64,000 nucleotides of DNA from Lithospermum erythrorhizon (Eukaryota; Streptophyta; Magnoliopsida; Boraginales; Boraginaceae): assembly GCA_019722365.1 (NCBI GenBank), contig JADFUC010000464.1, positions 558,001 through 622,000 of the forward strand, in the 5' to 3' direction. Under the pieces are notes generated by a model. It was not told the origin of the DNA and did no database searches. It saw nothing but the letters and a program-made list of their open reading frames with translations. Numbering within the stretch: position 1 is the stretch's first letter; every line of letters begins with the position of its first letter. The position numbers and the translations under genes are program-made. This document shows, in pieces, positions 1 through 11,635 of the stretch.

Positions 1-1780
1 CATACATAAGTTGAGTATCTGACATGCTGATGACGGTTTAGAATCGTTATAGTTTGTTCCGGCTCTTTATAGTTGATATGTTGTTACTAGTCTCTTGCTA
101 ATGTTTTCAAAATCCCATCAGGCTGAGAAATCTGGAACCATAGTTGGCAGAAGACGGGAAACCATAGTGTGCTGTCATTCATTCTATGCTTTTCTTGCAG
201 CCATTGTTTATCATTGAACCATCAAGAGCTTAGTTCACTGATTTTGTTTCATTTAATACAACAGATAAAATATTTTATTGATTGAACTCAATGAATTTTG
301 GAACAATAAGTTAATTATGTCTTATTGTTTGCTTGTTTGTTTTCAGTAATTATGTTTACATCATTTCTCCCTCGAGTTGCTGGATTAGAATTTGTGCACT
401 TAGTTTGGTAATTTTTCACTTAAACAATCTCTATTGAAATTGAGTACATTGGACAAGCATTCATTCGGACAGCTGACCTCTTAGAATCTCAAAATCCTAG
501 TAATAATTATCAATTTGGTTCCATATATGGGAAATGCGTTATATTTTGGTCCTTATAATTGCAACGTTGTAGTTTACTCCCTGATACCGAAACAATTGTT
601 ATATGGAGTAGTTTGGTTCTCAAAATAACCGCAACATTAAAATGTATAGTTGAAACGCGAGTACCGACCAATTTTGAGGTAAATTTGATAAGAAAGTTAG
701 CATTGATACAAATATACAAATCCATTTTACTCCAAGTATATTTATAATTTTTTATGTTGATCGGTTAATGTCGGTCAACGTTGGTCGTCCTCGATCGATA
801 ATGGTTAATTCCCTATCAATCCCGATTAACTCCAATGATCGACTGATCAACATTTAAAAAAGTTAGCATTACTTAAAATCATATTGATAAAAATTAAGCA
901 TTACTTAAAATCATATTAATATTACCAGTAATCAAATACTTCATACTAAGAAGGGCCAATCATAATGTACTTATTAATTAGTGCTCCCTAAATTGAAATG
1001 GATGAAGAAATTCAATGAAAGGACACTTCACTGCGGTCCACAACCCCCAGACACCGATGCGCATCACAATTCACAACACATGCACCTTGTCTTCAATCTT
1101 AATCCTACGTTTCTCACCCTGTACTTTTACCATTTTTCGGTTTCATACGTCACTCCAAAACCACATTTCACAACTTTCCATAATTCACAATCTTAATTAT
1201 TCAAGGGTGATAGTTTTTTTAACACTTATAACTACATTTAACTTTGAATTTTAAATTAATTTCCAGCCCCACAATGTTCCAACTATTTGATAATCTATCT
1301 AGTGAGAAAGATATTATCATTTGACAATATTAAACTACAAATTCATTTTAGTAATACGGTGAAATAAACGTGATAATATTAAATTTCTCTTCACATATTT
1401 TGGTATTCGTGGTGAATAAAATATTTATAGCAACATCCATATTAAGTATTGTAAATTAAAATCATATTTTCCGTGACAAGAACTTTTTTCCACGGAAGGT
1501 ACGTGTAACATGTTGCCGTATGTTAATTTGTTTTATCCCCATAAGCATGTCAAAGTGGTGGCTAATATGATTTGTCACGGCTAGAAATATAATTAACCAT
1601 GCTTTTTATCCGCGATAGAAAGCCAATTATGTAGTAGTAAGGATTTTAATGTTTATACTCTGTATCTACCCCATATATAATCAAAGGGAGAATTGCAGTT
1701 ACATTTCACGGCCTCACAAGCTCAAATTTAATTATTTGTGGAGGCAGTTATTGTAATGCAAAGAAGAATTTTATAATTTA
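1..1780. other. AT-rich intergenic DNA, no gene recognised
   Basis: No coding region with codon structure, splice signals or a familiar protein motif is visible on either strand; the short open frames here are what AT-rich DNA gives by chance. About 500-870 carries transposon-relic-like sequence (runs resembling 'ttggtccttata' and TCGGT/TCGAT-rich tracts), but no boundary could be fixed. The first 300 bases could be the 3' flank of a gene outside the window; nothing proves it. Confidence 0.5.
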
Positions 1781-3758
1781 TGATAGGGGGCAATAAAATA
1801 AAACTCAATCAGGGAAAAATCCTCAAAGGTACGTGTTTTATCAAATCGAAGAGATCGACCGTCTAAACTACATGAAATTCCTAAGCCAAGCCATTGACGA
1901 TTTAGATGTCTGATTGTTTTACTCGACTCGATTTGGGGTCTTCGACAGAGTTTCGTAATGAGCTCGGCTTGATTTGACTTGATTTGAGCTTGAGCTTGAT
2001 TGACTTGAGTCGATTTGATTTGGATACAGCCCCATGAAATGGATACGGTCCCAGTCTCGACGGACTAAGACTAGTCTCGACTCGATACGGGTCCGAGCCG
2101 AGAGCCTTAGCAACCTATTCAAGTGTTAATCAGATGGACTTACCTTTGCCCTGACTCGATCTCCGGGTTCACTTTGACTGATGGACTTAATCGCAAGCTG
2201 CAAATAAGTGGGACTTGCTTTGAGTACTACTGTGGGACTTCGTGAGTTTTATAAAGCCTACATCCTTCAGCTTTACTTGGATTTATTATCTATAAGGTAC
2301 TTTTTATTTGTAAGGGACTTGGTAGGTTGAGAGACTTGTTTTTGGTGGAACTTAGTGCCTTGATTTGAGATAGACTAGCTTCAAGTTGTATGGAGGATAG
2401 AAGCAAGCGCTGGGCGCCATTAAGTTTTTCTTGTACTACAACGACTTTGTAGCGCCGTTGTCGCTGTAGAGTGGAATTTATGGATATGACCCAGTGGACT
2501 TAGTGAGATTTGACTCACTTGCACTTACCGAGATTTGGCCTCACTGACTTGATTTAAGCTTTGAAGAGTGTTACTTAGCTTTCGCTACAAGCCGCCTTGG
2601 GGCAGTTTTGTCAGTAGAGCGATAATCAATATGGAAGCGAGCTTTCCAACCTTGTCGATGATACCGGATCAACTAGGACAGTGGGCTTTAGTACTCAGAG
2701 CCTCGCCTAGAATCCAGCTATAGGGACTGAACGCTTAGTGTATTCCTATATCTGGGATTTGATGATTATCACCTGAAATTTATCAAATGTTCATCCAAGT
2801 TTTTTGAATAATCAGGGGCTACGTAGCTTAATCCTCGAATATTTAAACGCTCTGAGAAACATTCCTCGATTCTCATAATTTATTTTTGTTTCAAACTTGA
2901 AGAATTATTATGCTTTTGTGCACAATCCCTTGATTTCAGCGCCATTTCGGGCACTGGAGGTGTTTTCCACCACCGTGTGGTGTTTTGTCAAGTACAAAAA
3001 AGATTTTAAAGCTAGAGAAATCTCTCGTTTTTCATATTTTCCTCGGGTTTGTGTGTTTTTGTCGATATGATAAGAGATTCATTTTTCTCGGCCAAATGGG
3101 GGTATTTATAGTTTTGGGCTTCAAATGCTTACTGACACTTGGCTTGATTTCGCTGACACGATCTTGGCTTAAATTTGAGGCAATATGGCCACAGATCTAA
3201 ATTAGGCTCCCTCTCATGAAAAAAGAAGGTTCCGGGTTCTTTTCTAGGTCGAAAATATTTTCATCGGAACTTTTGGAGCCTTGATTTTGAACCACATAAC
3301 TTCCTCGGTCTGTGCTTTCAACAACGCAACTTTTATTCTTGACTGAACCACAATTTTCCTGGGAAGTCTCGATTTTCAACCTCAAAGGCTTTCTAGATTC
3401 TTCATTTTGAGCCACGTGGCTTCCGGAATATTCCTTATATCCGATTTTAATCAATAAAATTAGGGATTTTCGAGCCCTAATCTTAATTGTCATTTAACGC
3501 TAAAAATAAGCTTCTCGCGAACCCTCATTTCCGAGTCCAAATTGTGGGTTAATTAACGTAAAACCTAAATTTTTTACTTCGATTAATTCCAGGTCGATTT
3601 CCTGAACTCGCTCGGCTCCGAGGGCTCGATTTGAATTTGTGGTTTAATTTGAGAACCCTAATCACCCACGTGGCATTTTAGTGGTTGACTTTTAATTAAT
3701 TTGATTAATTCATCTTAATCAATTTAATTATTATTTTGATAAAATTTCGATGTCTACA
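1781..3758 (+). mobile_element. Probable solo LTR or LTR-like relic
   Basis: A block of about 2 kb is clearly more GC-rich than the AT-rich DNA on both sides. It begins TGATAGGGGGCAATAAAATA and ends TGTCTACA, so it has the TG...CA form of plant LTRs; TGTCTACA ends are common in Ty3/gypsy LTRs. It holds TTGA-rich low-complexity sequence (about 1966-2030) and no long open frame. No tRNA primer-binding site follows the 3' end and no gag-pol is present, so a solo LTR is the simplest reading. I could not find a matching 5-bp target-site duplication, so both ends are approximate. It could instead be a fragment of another element type. Confidence 0.35.
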
Positions 3759-4440
3759 ATTATCATTATTTAGTTTTCATAAATATTTTCAATAATAACA
3801 ACCCACGAATATCATAAGTAGCATTTTTATGATCGTCAATAACAACTAATAGATTTTCGTTTAATTTCTCACATTTTGTGTGATAAAAGATCTCAAAATA
3901 TTAAACTACTGTGAGTTAATTCATTCATTATTCAGTAATTTTTATGATGAACATGTATTTTTGTAATTCACAAAAAATATTTTGTTAACATAAGTTCATG
4001 TAAAAGATAACGCAAAATCATATATTGTATGTGTAAGTGATGAACGAAATCGCATTGCACCTGACTGCAACCCGCTTAATTTTCTAAATTTGTAATTGCA
4101 TGATAACTCTATGATACTCCCTCCAATCCAATTTTTTAATCGACAAGCTGAATCTTTTTTTTGAAATTGAACTTTAACCATCAATTATTAATTATTTATT
4201 GTTCTAAAAAAATATAAAATTTATTTAATTGGATTGATCTTTAAAATAGTTTGCATAATTTTAATTTTTTAATTTTTTAATAATATAATTAAAGAGTAAT
4301 TGAAGATAAAAAATTTGTATCGATATGTGAGAAATTCAATTAAAATGGATTGAAGGGAGTAACAAATCAATAGTAGTTATATAAAAAGGAAATTGTTTAT
4401 GCAAGGTAATGCGAATGGTCAGCGGGACCATAGATGTGGA
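3759..4440. other. AT-rich intergenic DNA
   Basis: Very AT-rich sequence with homopolymer T and A runs; I see no gene, RNA gene or defined element in it. Confidence 0.5.
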
Positions 4441-5560
4441 TTTTTTTTCTCCCTTTTTTTTCGATTTTGGGGTTTTTTGTTTCTCAATGAGATCAACTAC
4501 AAAGAAAAAATCAAATAAATTAATACTCGATTATTTAATAAAATCTCTAAGATAATATTTTTGGTCCGTCAACAAGTGGATATGGTGCTAAATTAATCTA
4601 TTCAGGCTCTTTTTTCAAACTCGATAAATTAATACTTCGATTATTTGAGTATTTTTGTCTGCCCTAATCACTGGGATACAGGATGCTAAATTAATAATTC
4701 AGCTTTTTCACCATTTTTATTACTTCTACCCACGGTCATATGCGATAAGATAATAGCTTGGAGTTTTTTTTTCTTTTTTCTTTTTTAATTTTTGGGTTTT
4801 TTTTGTTTTTTTTTCAATTATCAACTACAATAGAAACTCGATTATTTAATAAACTCTCTAAAATAATATTTTTGGCCCCTCCCGACTCGGGGATATGGTG
4901 TTAAATTAATCATTCGTGCTCTTTTTCAAACTCGATAAATTAATACTCGATTATTTATATTTTTGGCCCGTCCCGACTGGGGGATATGGTGCTAAATTAA
5001 TAATTCGTGCTCTTTTTTGTTCATTTTTCATTATTTCTACCCACGGTCTTATGCGATAAGATAATATTTGTGGCTCGTCACAACTCGGGGATATGGTGCT
5101 AAATTAATAATTCGTGCTCTTTTTCGTTCATTTTTTCACTATTTCTACGCACGGTCATATGCGATTAACTCGATAAATTAATACTCGATTATTTAATAAA
5201 CTCTCTAAGATAATATTTTTAGTCTGGCCCCGACTCGATACGGTGCTAAATTAATCATTCGTGCTCTTTTCAAACTCGACACTAATACTTGATTATTTAT
5301 ATTTTGGCCCGTACGACGGATATGTCGCTAAATTAATAATTCGCGCTGCTGCTTCATTTTCATTATTTTTATCCACGATCACATCCAATAAGATAACAGA
5401 GCGGAGTTTTTTCCTTTTTTTGGGTTTTTTGCTTTTTTTTTCTCAACCGTAGAGAAAGAGATAAATTAATACCCGGGCATGTAATTAAATCGATGTCATT
5501 ATTTTACAAAGTTAGTTCGGCCAACCTACCTCGATATGGTGCCAAAACTAATAGTTCGTA
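4441..5560. repeat. Degenerate repeat array, about eight copies of a 'GGTGCTAAATTAAT' core
   Basis: The core GATATGGTGCTAAATTAAT, usually followed by ATTCGTGCTCTTTTT, recurs in degenerate form near 4581, 4682, 4893, 4985, 5091, 5231, 5312 and 5535. Between cores is a second module resembling ACTCGATTATTTAATAAA plus CTCTCTAAGATAAT. A third module (CACGGTCATATGCGATAAGA) occurs near 4732, 5042, 5151 and 5372. T-rich runs with GGGTTTTTT close several units (near 4441, 4765, 5407). Spacing varies from about 80 to 220 bp, so this is not a simple satellite. It looks like repeated insertion or duplication of one small AT-rich element. No coding function is visible. Confidence 0.7.
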
Positions 5561-5759
5561 CTTTCAGATTCCTTTTCATTATTTCCTATGCATGCCAGAG
5601 TATGACCGTGACTTTTTTCATTCCTTTTTCATATATTAATTTTTTTTTCCAATTATCAATTGTAGTAGTTCTAATTTATTATTTAATAAATATCAGTTTT
5701 ATCTGCCATTTGACGGACAATTCAAGCATTAGTACTCATTAAACAGATAAAAGTATATA

Positions 5760-6000
5760 CGCCCACTATAAGACATCTCGCCGACATCGCTCGCCTTTGC
5801 GGCGCGCTATAAAGATTTGGCTATGCTCGATCCTCAAGATCACTGGGCAATTGTTGTTGGAATCTGGTCGTGCTCGGTGTCAAGGGGTTACCTCGGCATG
5901 CTTGGCGGCCAGGTGGCTACTGACTGTTCGATAAGACATCTCTGAGCAACCTCCCATACGGGCCATTGACTAACCAAGCATGTGCGCTCTACGCTGAAAT
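5760..6000. other. GC-rich island of unknown origin upstream of the DUF3339 pair
   Basis: About 240 bp near 50% GC lie abruptly between AT-rich flanks. The motif ATAAGACATCTC occurs twice (near 5768 and 5932) and brackets the inner part, like a short duplication. The frames I tried are short, and I recognise no protein, tRNA or LTR. It may be a transposon fragment or inserted non-nuclear or gene-derived DNA. Confidence 0.4.
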
Positions 6001-6260
6001 GTGATCAACGTAGACATAAAAGATATATTCCGTACTATATAACTTTAAAAACTAATTAATGTACAATAATACAAATTTCAAGATTATCTCGATTTTTACA
6101 AAACTTTAAAAACTAATTAATGGACACTCTTCTTATTTCAAACGTCACTACAAATTACCACCCTCCACCCTTTCCATAAAGAAACACAATCTCAATATTT
6201 CATCACTCAAGAAACTCCTCATTTGTTCTCCTTCTCTCATTCAACTATACTATCATAAAA

Positions 6261-6470
6261 ATGGCAGATTGGGGTCCAGTGCTAGTAGCAGTGGTGCTCT
6301 TCGTGTTGTTATCACCAGGGTTGATCTTCCAGCTGCCGGGACGCCACCGTGTAGTGGAGTTCGGGAACATGGATACTAGCGGCGCCGCCATTATTGTCCA
6401 CTCTGTTATCTACTTTGGCCTCATCACTATCTTTCTTGTTGCCATTGATGTTCATGTGTACACTGGCTAA
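6261..6470 (+). CDS. DUF3339 family small membrane protein, copy 1
   Basis: A single-exon, 69-codon protein beginning MADWGPVLVAVVLFVLLSPG. It matches the plant-specific DUF3339 family: an MADWGPV start, a first hydrophobic segment at about residues 6-23, the motif LIFQLPGRHR followed by a VEFGNM segment, and a second membrane segment at about residues 43-65. Such proteins are about 68-70 residues, so this is full length. Family function is unknown; the sequence predicts a two-span microprotein in the endomembrane system. The ATG follows a short leader, with a 21-bp direct repeat (AACTTTAAAAACTAATTAATG at 6041 and 6102) in the upstream region. A close paralogue lies 1.25 kb downstream on the same strand. 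It differs from that copy in several residues, including RHR against RHH after the PG. Confidence 0.9.
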   Translation: MADWGPVLVAVVLFVLLSPGLIFQLPGRHRVVEFGNMDTSGAAIIVHSVIYFGLITIFLVAIDVHVYTG

Positions 6471-7723
6471 TTAAATTTATTATAGTGTTGCCATGTAGTA
6501 GATCTGCTATATCATTTTCTTTGTGCTACTTTTATTTCGAGTTAATTGTCGATTTGATTTCATATGCTTCAAAAGTGGGGTTTTAGTCTCAGAAAAATGG
6601 CTAACGATAATTTCATATTTTGTTTATGATATCAAATGAGAATTAAATTCCACTCATGTAACTATTTCAGACTAAATCTAATGTTTGAATTATCGGGATA
6701 AAATGCAACTTGGCCCCTTCTCTGGACCGAATTGGCAATTGACTTCTTTTATCTGTGTAATAATAGTTGATTTACTGCTTTGTGTACTTTGATTTGCTTT
6801 GTTTTTCAGAAAAAACAGGAAAAAGAATATATATAAATGTGGAAAATTAATTCGAACATTTGTTGCATTTACCCATCATCATATATTGTAACGTTATACG
6901 TATAGATTAAACAGTTTTCCTATATATAGAACAATTTTTTACTTGAAGGTCAATTGTATTTCTACAATTAGTGATTTGATTTTATATTTAAATAAATTTC
7001 TCATGCTTCATATTGAATAAATTTATGAATTGAATATTCAAATAATAACAAAGGAATTTGATAGTATTTGCTAAAATTGATACAATTAAAGAAGGAGAAA
7101 ATTGTCGTCAAATTAGATATTACTCTGGATATAAGTACTAATCCACTGAGATTGAGTTTGTAATTATATATTTTTTCATTTATGTTCTATATTGAAGATT
7201 TGATGGTGTTTCATCAAAGGAGGCCATGTGACTTCCTGCATAGGATTTTAATTTTTTCTTTTTGAATTTTGGGAAATGATAATAGTAGTGCAGATTTTTG
7301 GTAGTTCTATTAATTTTATTGAATTGTTTTTATGTCAATTAAAAAATTTATTCTATAGATCTTGAATATAATGAAATGAAAAATAATTCATTATATTAGA
7401 TCATTAGTTAGCATTATTTAGCATGAAGTAGTAAATAGTTTATACACTTCATTTTGGATTTATTTGAAAATAACTATTATCACATTGATAAAGCTATTAT
7501 CACGGAATAAATTTAATTTATGTAACTTTAAGAATTATACATGCAATACATATATAACTTTAACTTGAAGACTAATTTACAAAACTCCGAGATCATATAA
7601 CCAAATCTGAAAACTAAATCTCGACTTTTACAAAATTCCGATATCATATCCTATAATTTTTCAATCTTTACTCCACCAAATACCTCATTGATCTATGTTA
7701 TCTCATTCAACCATTTGATCAAG
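6471..7723. other. Intergenic spacer between the tandem DUF3339 genes
   Basis: AT-rich spacer with the 3' region of copy 1 and the promoter of copy 2. The 100-170 bp before copy 2 (TTACAAAACTCCGAGATC-like and TTTTACAAAATTCCGA-like tracts) faintly resemble the corresponding region before copy 1 (TTTTTACAAAACTTTAA), as expected if promoter and gene were duplicated together. No other gene is seen. Confidence 0.55.
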
Positions 7724-7933
7724 ATGGCAGATTGGGGTCCGGTGCTAATAGCTGTGGTGCTGTTCGTGGTGTTGTCGCCGGGGCTGATCTTCCAGCTGCC
7801 GGGCCGCCACCATGCGGTGGAGTTTGGGAACATGAATACTAGCGTCGCCGCCGTTATTCTCCATGCTGTTATCTTCTTTGGTCTCATCACTATCTTCCTT
7901 ATTGCCATTGGTGTCCATATCCACATTGGTTAA
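7724..7933 (+). CDS. DUF3339 family small membrane protein, copy 2
   Basis: Single exon, 69 codons, starting MADWGPVLIAVVLFVVLSPG. The frame is open for 12 more codons upstream, but the MADWG methionine is the family start and was chosen. It has the same layout as copy 1: hydrophobic residues about 6-23, LIFQLPGRHH then a VEFGNM segment, and a second hydrophobic segment at about 43-65. Most residues are identical to copy 1; changes cluster in the loop and the C-terminal tail (HIHIG against HVYTG). The GC-rich third positions (GTGGTGTTGTCGCCG) contrast with the AT-rich flanks, a sign of real coding selection. Tandem duplication is the likely origin. Molecular function of DUF3339 is not known; a two-span membrane microprotein is inferred. 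Confidence 0.9.
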   Translation: MADWGPVLIAVVLFVVLSPGLIFQLPGRHHAVEFGNMNTSVAAVILHAVIFFGLITIFLIAIGVHIHIG

Positions 7934-8932
7934 CAAATTCTAGTGTTGCTATGTTGTAGATCTCATTTACTTTTTACTTGTGATACATTTATCCCTAACA
8001 ATATAACTGATTCTTTAGATTAAAAGTTTCAAAATATAAGAATCAAAATTGATGATTTGTTGTTATCTTTATGCTTTTATCGTTATAAAAGTTTATTTAC
8101 CATCTTAACTATAATGATGAACTCTAATAAATGAGTATCAAAATTGAAAATGTGCATGCATACTTATTAAAGTAATTTGAGTATAAACAATTATTTTTAT
8201 TTATACCGACGGAGTAATACTTTTCTTTAGAATTCGGCACTTGTCATTGTATAAAAGACTTGAACCTAGAATCTCTTTGTTGTGAGTAACATGACCTTGT
8301 CATTGCATATCTGGTGGTCTTAGATTAACCTAGTAGTTTGATAGGAAATGGTATCCCAATCACCCTCAAAATGTGGATATATCAGATTAATTTTTTTTTG
8401 TAACAAAAAACCTGCAGCCATTACCTGTCGAGTTTGTAATATCCTACTAGATTAAGTTTATGTACATTGCATTGTGTATGACTCCATCTTGATGTACAAT
8501 GGAGTCCTACCGAACTGGTCTCATGTTTTTATCTTATAATCTAACTCGGGACGATGCTCGGGCGAGCCATTATCGAACACAAATCGAACAAGTCATGTCT
8601 AATTGCGATGTTTGTTGTATGTGGTTGTGAACCAAGCCATCCAATACATGTTCTACTATTGTGCCCGATGACTCGATCAATAAGAGAGCTAGCTTGCCTT
8701 GAGTAATGTGTTTGGAGTTATATATATTGCTCCCGTTTTCTCTGCCTAGTAGAGCAAATATAATTTTATGAAGGATCTTTTCAAAAACTATAATCGTTCT
8801 TTTAAAAATTATGTTATTCGCCTCTTAAACTTTTATCTTTTGTCTTAAAAGTATGATATCAAGTAATCCACTCCCTCATATAAAAATCCTGATTTACAAG
8901 ATTCATGAAGCAGCAATATAGATTCCCAATAG
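7934..8932. other. Intergenic DNA with weak repeat relics
   Basis: AT-rich sequence between the second DUF3339 gene and the 3' end of the glycosyltransferase. A more GC-rich patch at about 8480-8700 (ACTCGGGACGATGCTCGGGC) looks like an old transposon fragment. No gene recognised. Confidence 0.45.
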
Positions 8933-9093
8933 ATTTTTCCACATCAATTTCCCTCACTTACATTTATTTATATCAATATCTTTTATCAAGTTTCTTAAAG
9001 ATTGATACATTTTTCCACATCAATTTCCCTCACATCAAGATTCATCAACAGTTGTAATCGAAAGATGTATCAATCTTTAAGAAACTTGATAAA
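8933..9093. repeat. 29-bp perfect inverted repeat plus 25-bp direct repeat at the UGT 3' end
   Basis: The arm at 8982-9010 is the exact reverse complement of the arm at 9065-9093; the spacer is 54 bp. The second arm covers the last codons and stop of the glycosyltransferase gene, so its transcript could fold its 3' UTR back on its own coding end. A 25-bp exact direct repeat (8933-8957 and 9009-9033, core CCACATCAATTTCCCTCAC) is offset by 76 bp and overlaps the arrangement. Together they suggest a local copy-and-invert replication error. Confidence 0.9.
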
Positions 9094-10735
9094 CTTCTCA
9101 AAGTTCTTGAAAGATGATCCATTCTGGGACACAGTTTCTGTAGCCAATTTCTTCATTCTAACTGCATTTGCTATAAGATTCTCATCAGATAGCAGCAATC
9201 CAATTTTGTTCTTGATTTCATCTCTAGACATCAAACCATTTTCAGCCTGTTCGAGTTTCAAACCGACCTTCCAAACATCACAAATGTAGCTTTGATTATG
9301 GAATTGGTCAGCGAAAGAAGGCCAACAGAGATAACGCACACCCCTACTCAAACATTCCAGAGTCGAGTTCCATCCGCAATGTGTCAAGAAACAAGCCACC
9401 GAAGGGTGAGCTAATACTTTTTCTTGAGGTGCCCATTCAACGATTTTTCCCTTATCGCCTACTCTCTCCAGAAAGCCTTCAGGATAATCAGGAGTGGGCT
9501 CATTAGTGAGGTCTGCTCGAACCACCCAGAGGAATGGTTGGCCTGAAATCTCAAGGCCAAATGCTAGTTCATTAATTTGCTGCTTGCTCATAACTGCTAC
9601 GCTTCCAAATGAAACATAAACAACAGATTCAGATGATTGTTTATCTAGCCAGTTGAGACAACTCAAATCCTCAAGCATAAAACTTCCAGCAGTAGCTGAG
9701 GTCCTCGGAGCATCAGCTTCGATTAGGGGACCTATAGGCAGAATTCCAGGAATCAGATCACATGCTGCAGGTTCAATTTCATAAAATGTGTTGGAAATAC
9801 GCCATTTAACTTGTCTTATTGCCTGTTGGGAAGTTTCACAGCATTCAAAGAAGACCTTTTCTAGACCAACCAGGCCCAGAAAGGACCACGGTAAACCAGT
9901 AACCTCCCATGGAGGAATCGATTCTGTTATACTGATTACTTTATCAGGTACCATTACTTGACCTGCAGAGCAATATTGTCACCTGATATGAGATTCAATC
10001 CTGAGTACATCTTCTAAAACTGTATATGTTTCTGTGAAGAGAGCCTACGCGAAACAATATCGACCATGTAAGTTGATGTTACAAGTTTGAAACGAGGAAA
10101 TAGCTTATCATGTAGAAAACGAATTAAGACTACTAACTTGAAAGTAGTCTAACTCCTCTCTGGAACAGCTTATCATGAAAGATTTTGTGCACTGAGATTT
10201 CTATAATATAGAAGTGTAATATATGTATAGGAAGTGCAAAATGAGTAAATGTCATACCACCATAGTCAACTATCCCTGATTCAATGAATTTTGGGATATG
10301 AGAAATGAAGGCCAAAGTTGCTACTGAAGCAGGATTGAAAGCAACTTGTTCAATTCCAAGCCTTTCAGCAACATCAAGAATCCATCCCATTGATGAATCA
10401 GCAATGACACAAGTGATATGTTCATCTTTCTCAGAACTAGTAATCTTCTCAATCAATTCTTTGAAATAGCCCGGCATGGATTCTTTCATAACATTCACCA
10501 TTCCTGGTTGGCTTTCAGCAGTTCTTGATGATCCAGACGGAACAGAGGTAAACACAATGTTGTCCTGTTCTTCAACATCCTTCGACGTAGTAAATAGTTT
10601 TTTGTGTGTGGATTCTGTATTAACAAATGTAACCTTAATTCCATGACTGGCAATCTTGTATGCCAATTTCATTAGCGGTTTCACGTGGCCTTGAGCGGGG
10701 AAGGGAACCGCGATAACATGAGGACGCTTTCCCAT
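9070..10735 (-). CDS. UDP-glycosyltransferase, UGT83A1-like
   Basis: Family 1 glycosyltransferase that moves sugar from a UDP-sugar to a small hydrophobic acceptor in the cytosol; the acceptor cannot be read from sequence. Exon 1 is 10258-10735 and exon 2 is 9070-9962. The intron 9963-10257 has a GTATGA donor and CTCTGCAG acceptor and splits a glycine codon. The joined frame is 456 aa, normal for the family. N-terminal MGKRPHVIAVPFPAQGHVKP holds the catalytic-type His17; Asp113 (VIADSSMGW) is the likely partner Asp. The 44-residue PSPG box spans about 336-379: WAPQ, then HCGWNSTLE, then FADQ, ending in the usual Asp-Gln. One oddity is Arg in GVRYLCWP where GVPF is usual. The start is the first Met and matches family N-termini. 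The single intron position fits this UGT group. No neighbouring pathway genes are visible. Assignment to the UGT83A1 group rests on recalled similarity. Confidence 0.9.
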
Positions 10736-11635
10736 CTCAGGATATTATTGGTACACAACCTTGTGAAGGTTTCAATTCGGCTGAAGTATATATTCTTCTG
10801 GAAATTGGAGGACCAGAAAATGACATTTCCTTAGTATACTTCATTTGAAACATTGTTTAATGTTTCCCCTTTGTCAGATGAAAGCATCTACAATGGTGCC
10901 TTTGTATTCTTATGCATCAAATGAAGATGCCTTATTTTTAACATCTTGGAACATCCTGAGGCAAATTCCTGTTGTTACAAATTGATGTCTTATATTTTCC
11001 ATTTGTATAATGTAACACTAACAATTCATATCATGGTAGGAGAGTCACATTATACCTCCCTACTACATTGTATGATCGGGGTGTGGGAACACCCAAGGGG
11101 TACGATTACCCCTTTTCGAGTAAGGGTAAGTAGTTCGATATGAAAAACTTTGTAACTTTCTAATAAGTTCAAGCACGCCGGCCCTGGTAGCACTGAAGCA
11201 TCAACAAAGTTAAAATAGCAAACATGGTACTTGATGTCCTTTTCCTCTTATTGAAAGATTGATAGTTGACGTTTCAGCTAGAACAATCATTGGCAAAATA
11301 TAAGTAAGAAGTTAATTATTTATTCAATTTGATGTCTCAATCACAAGATCATATAAGCTTGAAGAAAAACAGATCAAGAAGGTGGTCCAAGCAATTTGAT
11401 ACTCCATAAAACATTTAAAACTGTTTGATCATACAACTGGAGATGATTAAATACAATATGCTTAAACGAAATCAAACTTCCCAGATCATAATTTAATACA
11501 ACATTTTTAACTTAAAATCCTTGATATTTTAACCTCCTCATAAATTGAACAAACAGTCATTGATTGAGCTCCCCTAAGTCTAAGAGATGAAACTAACATT
11601 AGCCCTGCATCATCCCGTTTTCAAGTATTTTATAT
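10736..11635. other. UGT upstream region and intergenic DNA
   Basis: This contains the promoter side of the minus-strand glycosyltransferase. Near 11040-11130 a short more GC-rich tract (GGGAACACCCAAGGGGTACG) looks like a transposon relic. No gene is seen. Confidence 0.4.

Noticed and set aside
7693..7936. Two minus-strand frames over DUF3339 copy 2
   Set aside because: They are antisense shadows of a well-supported gene.
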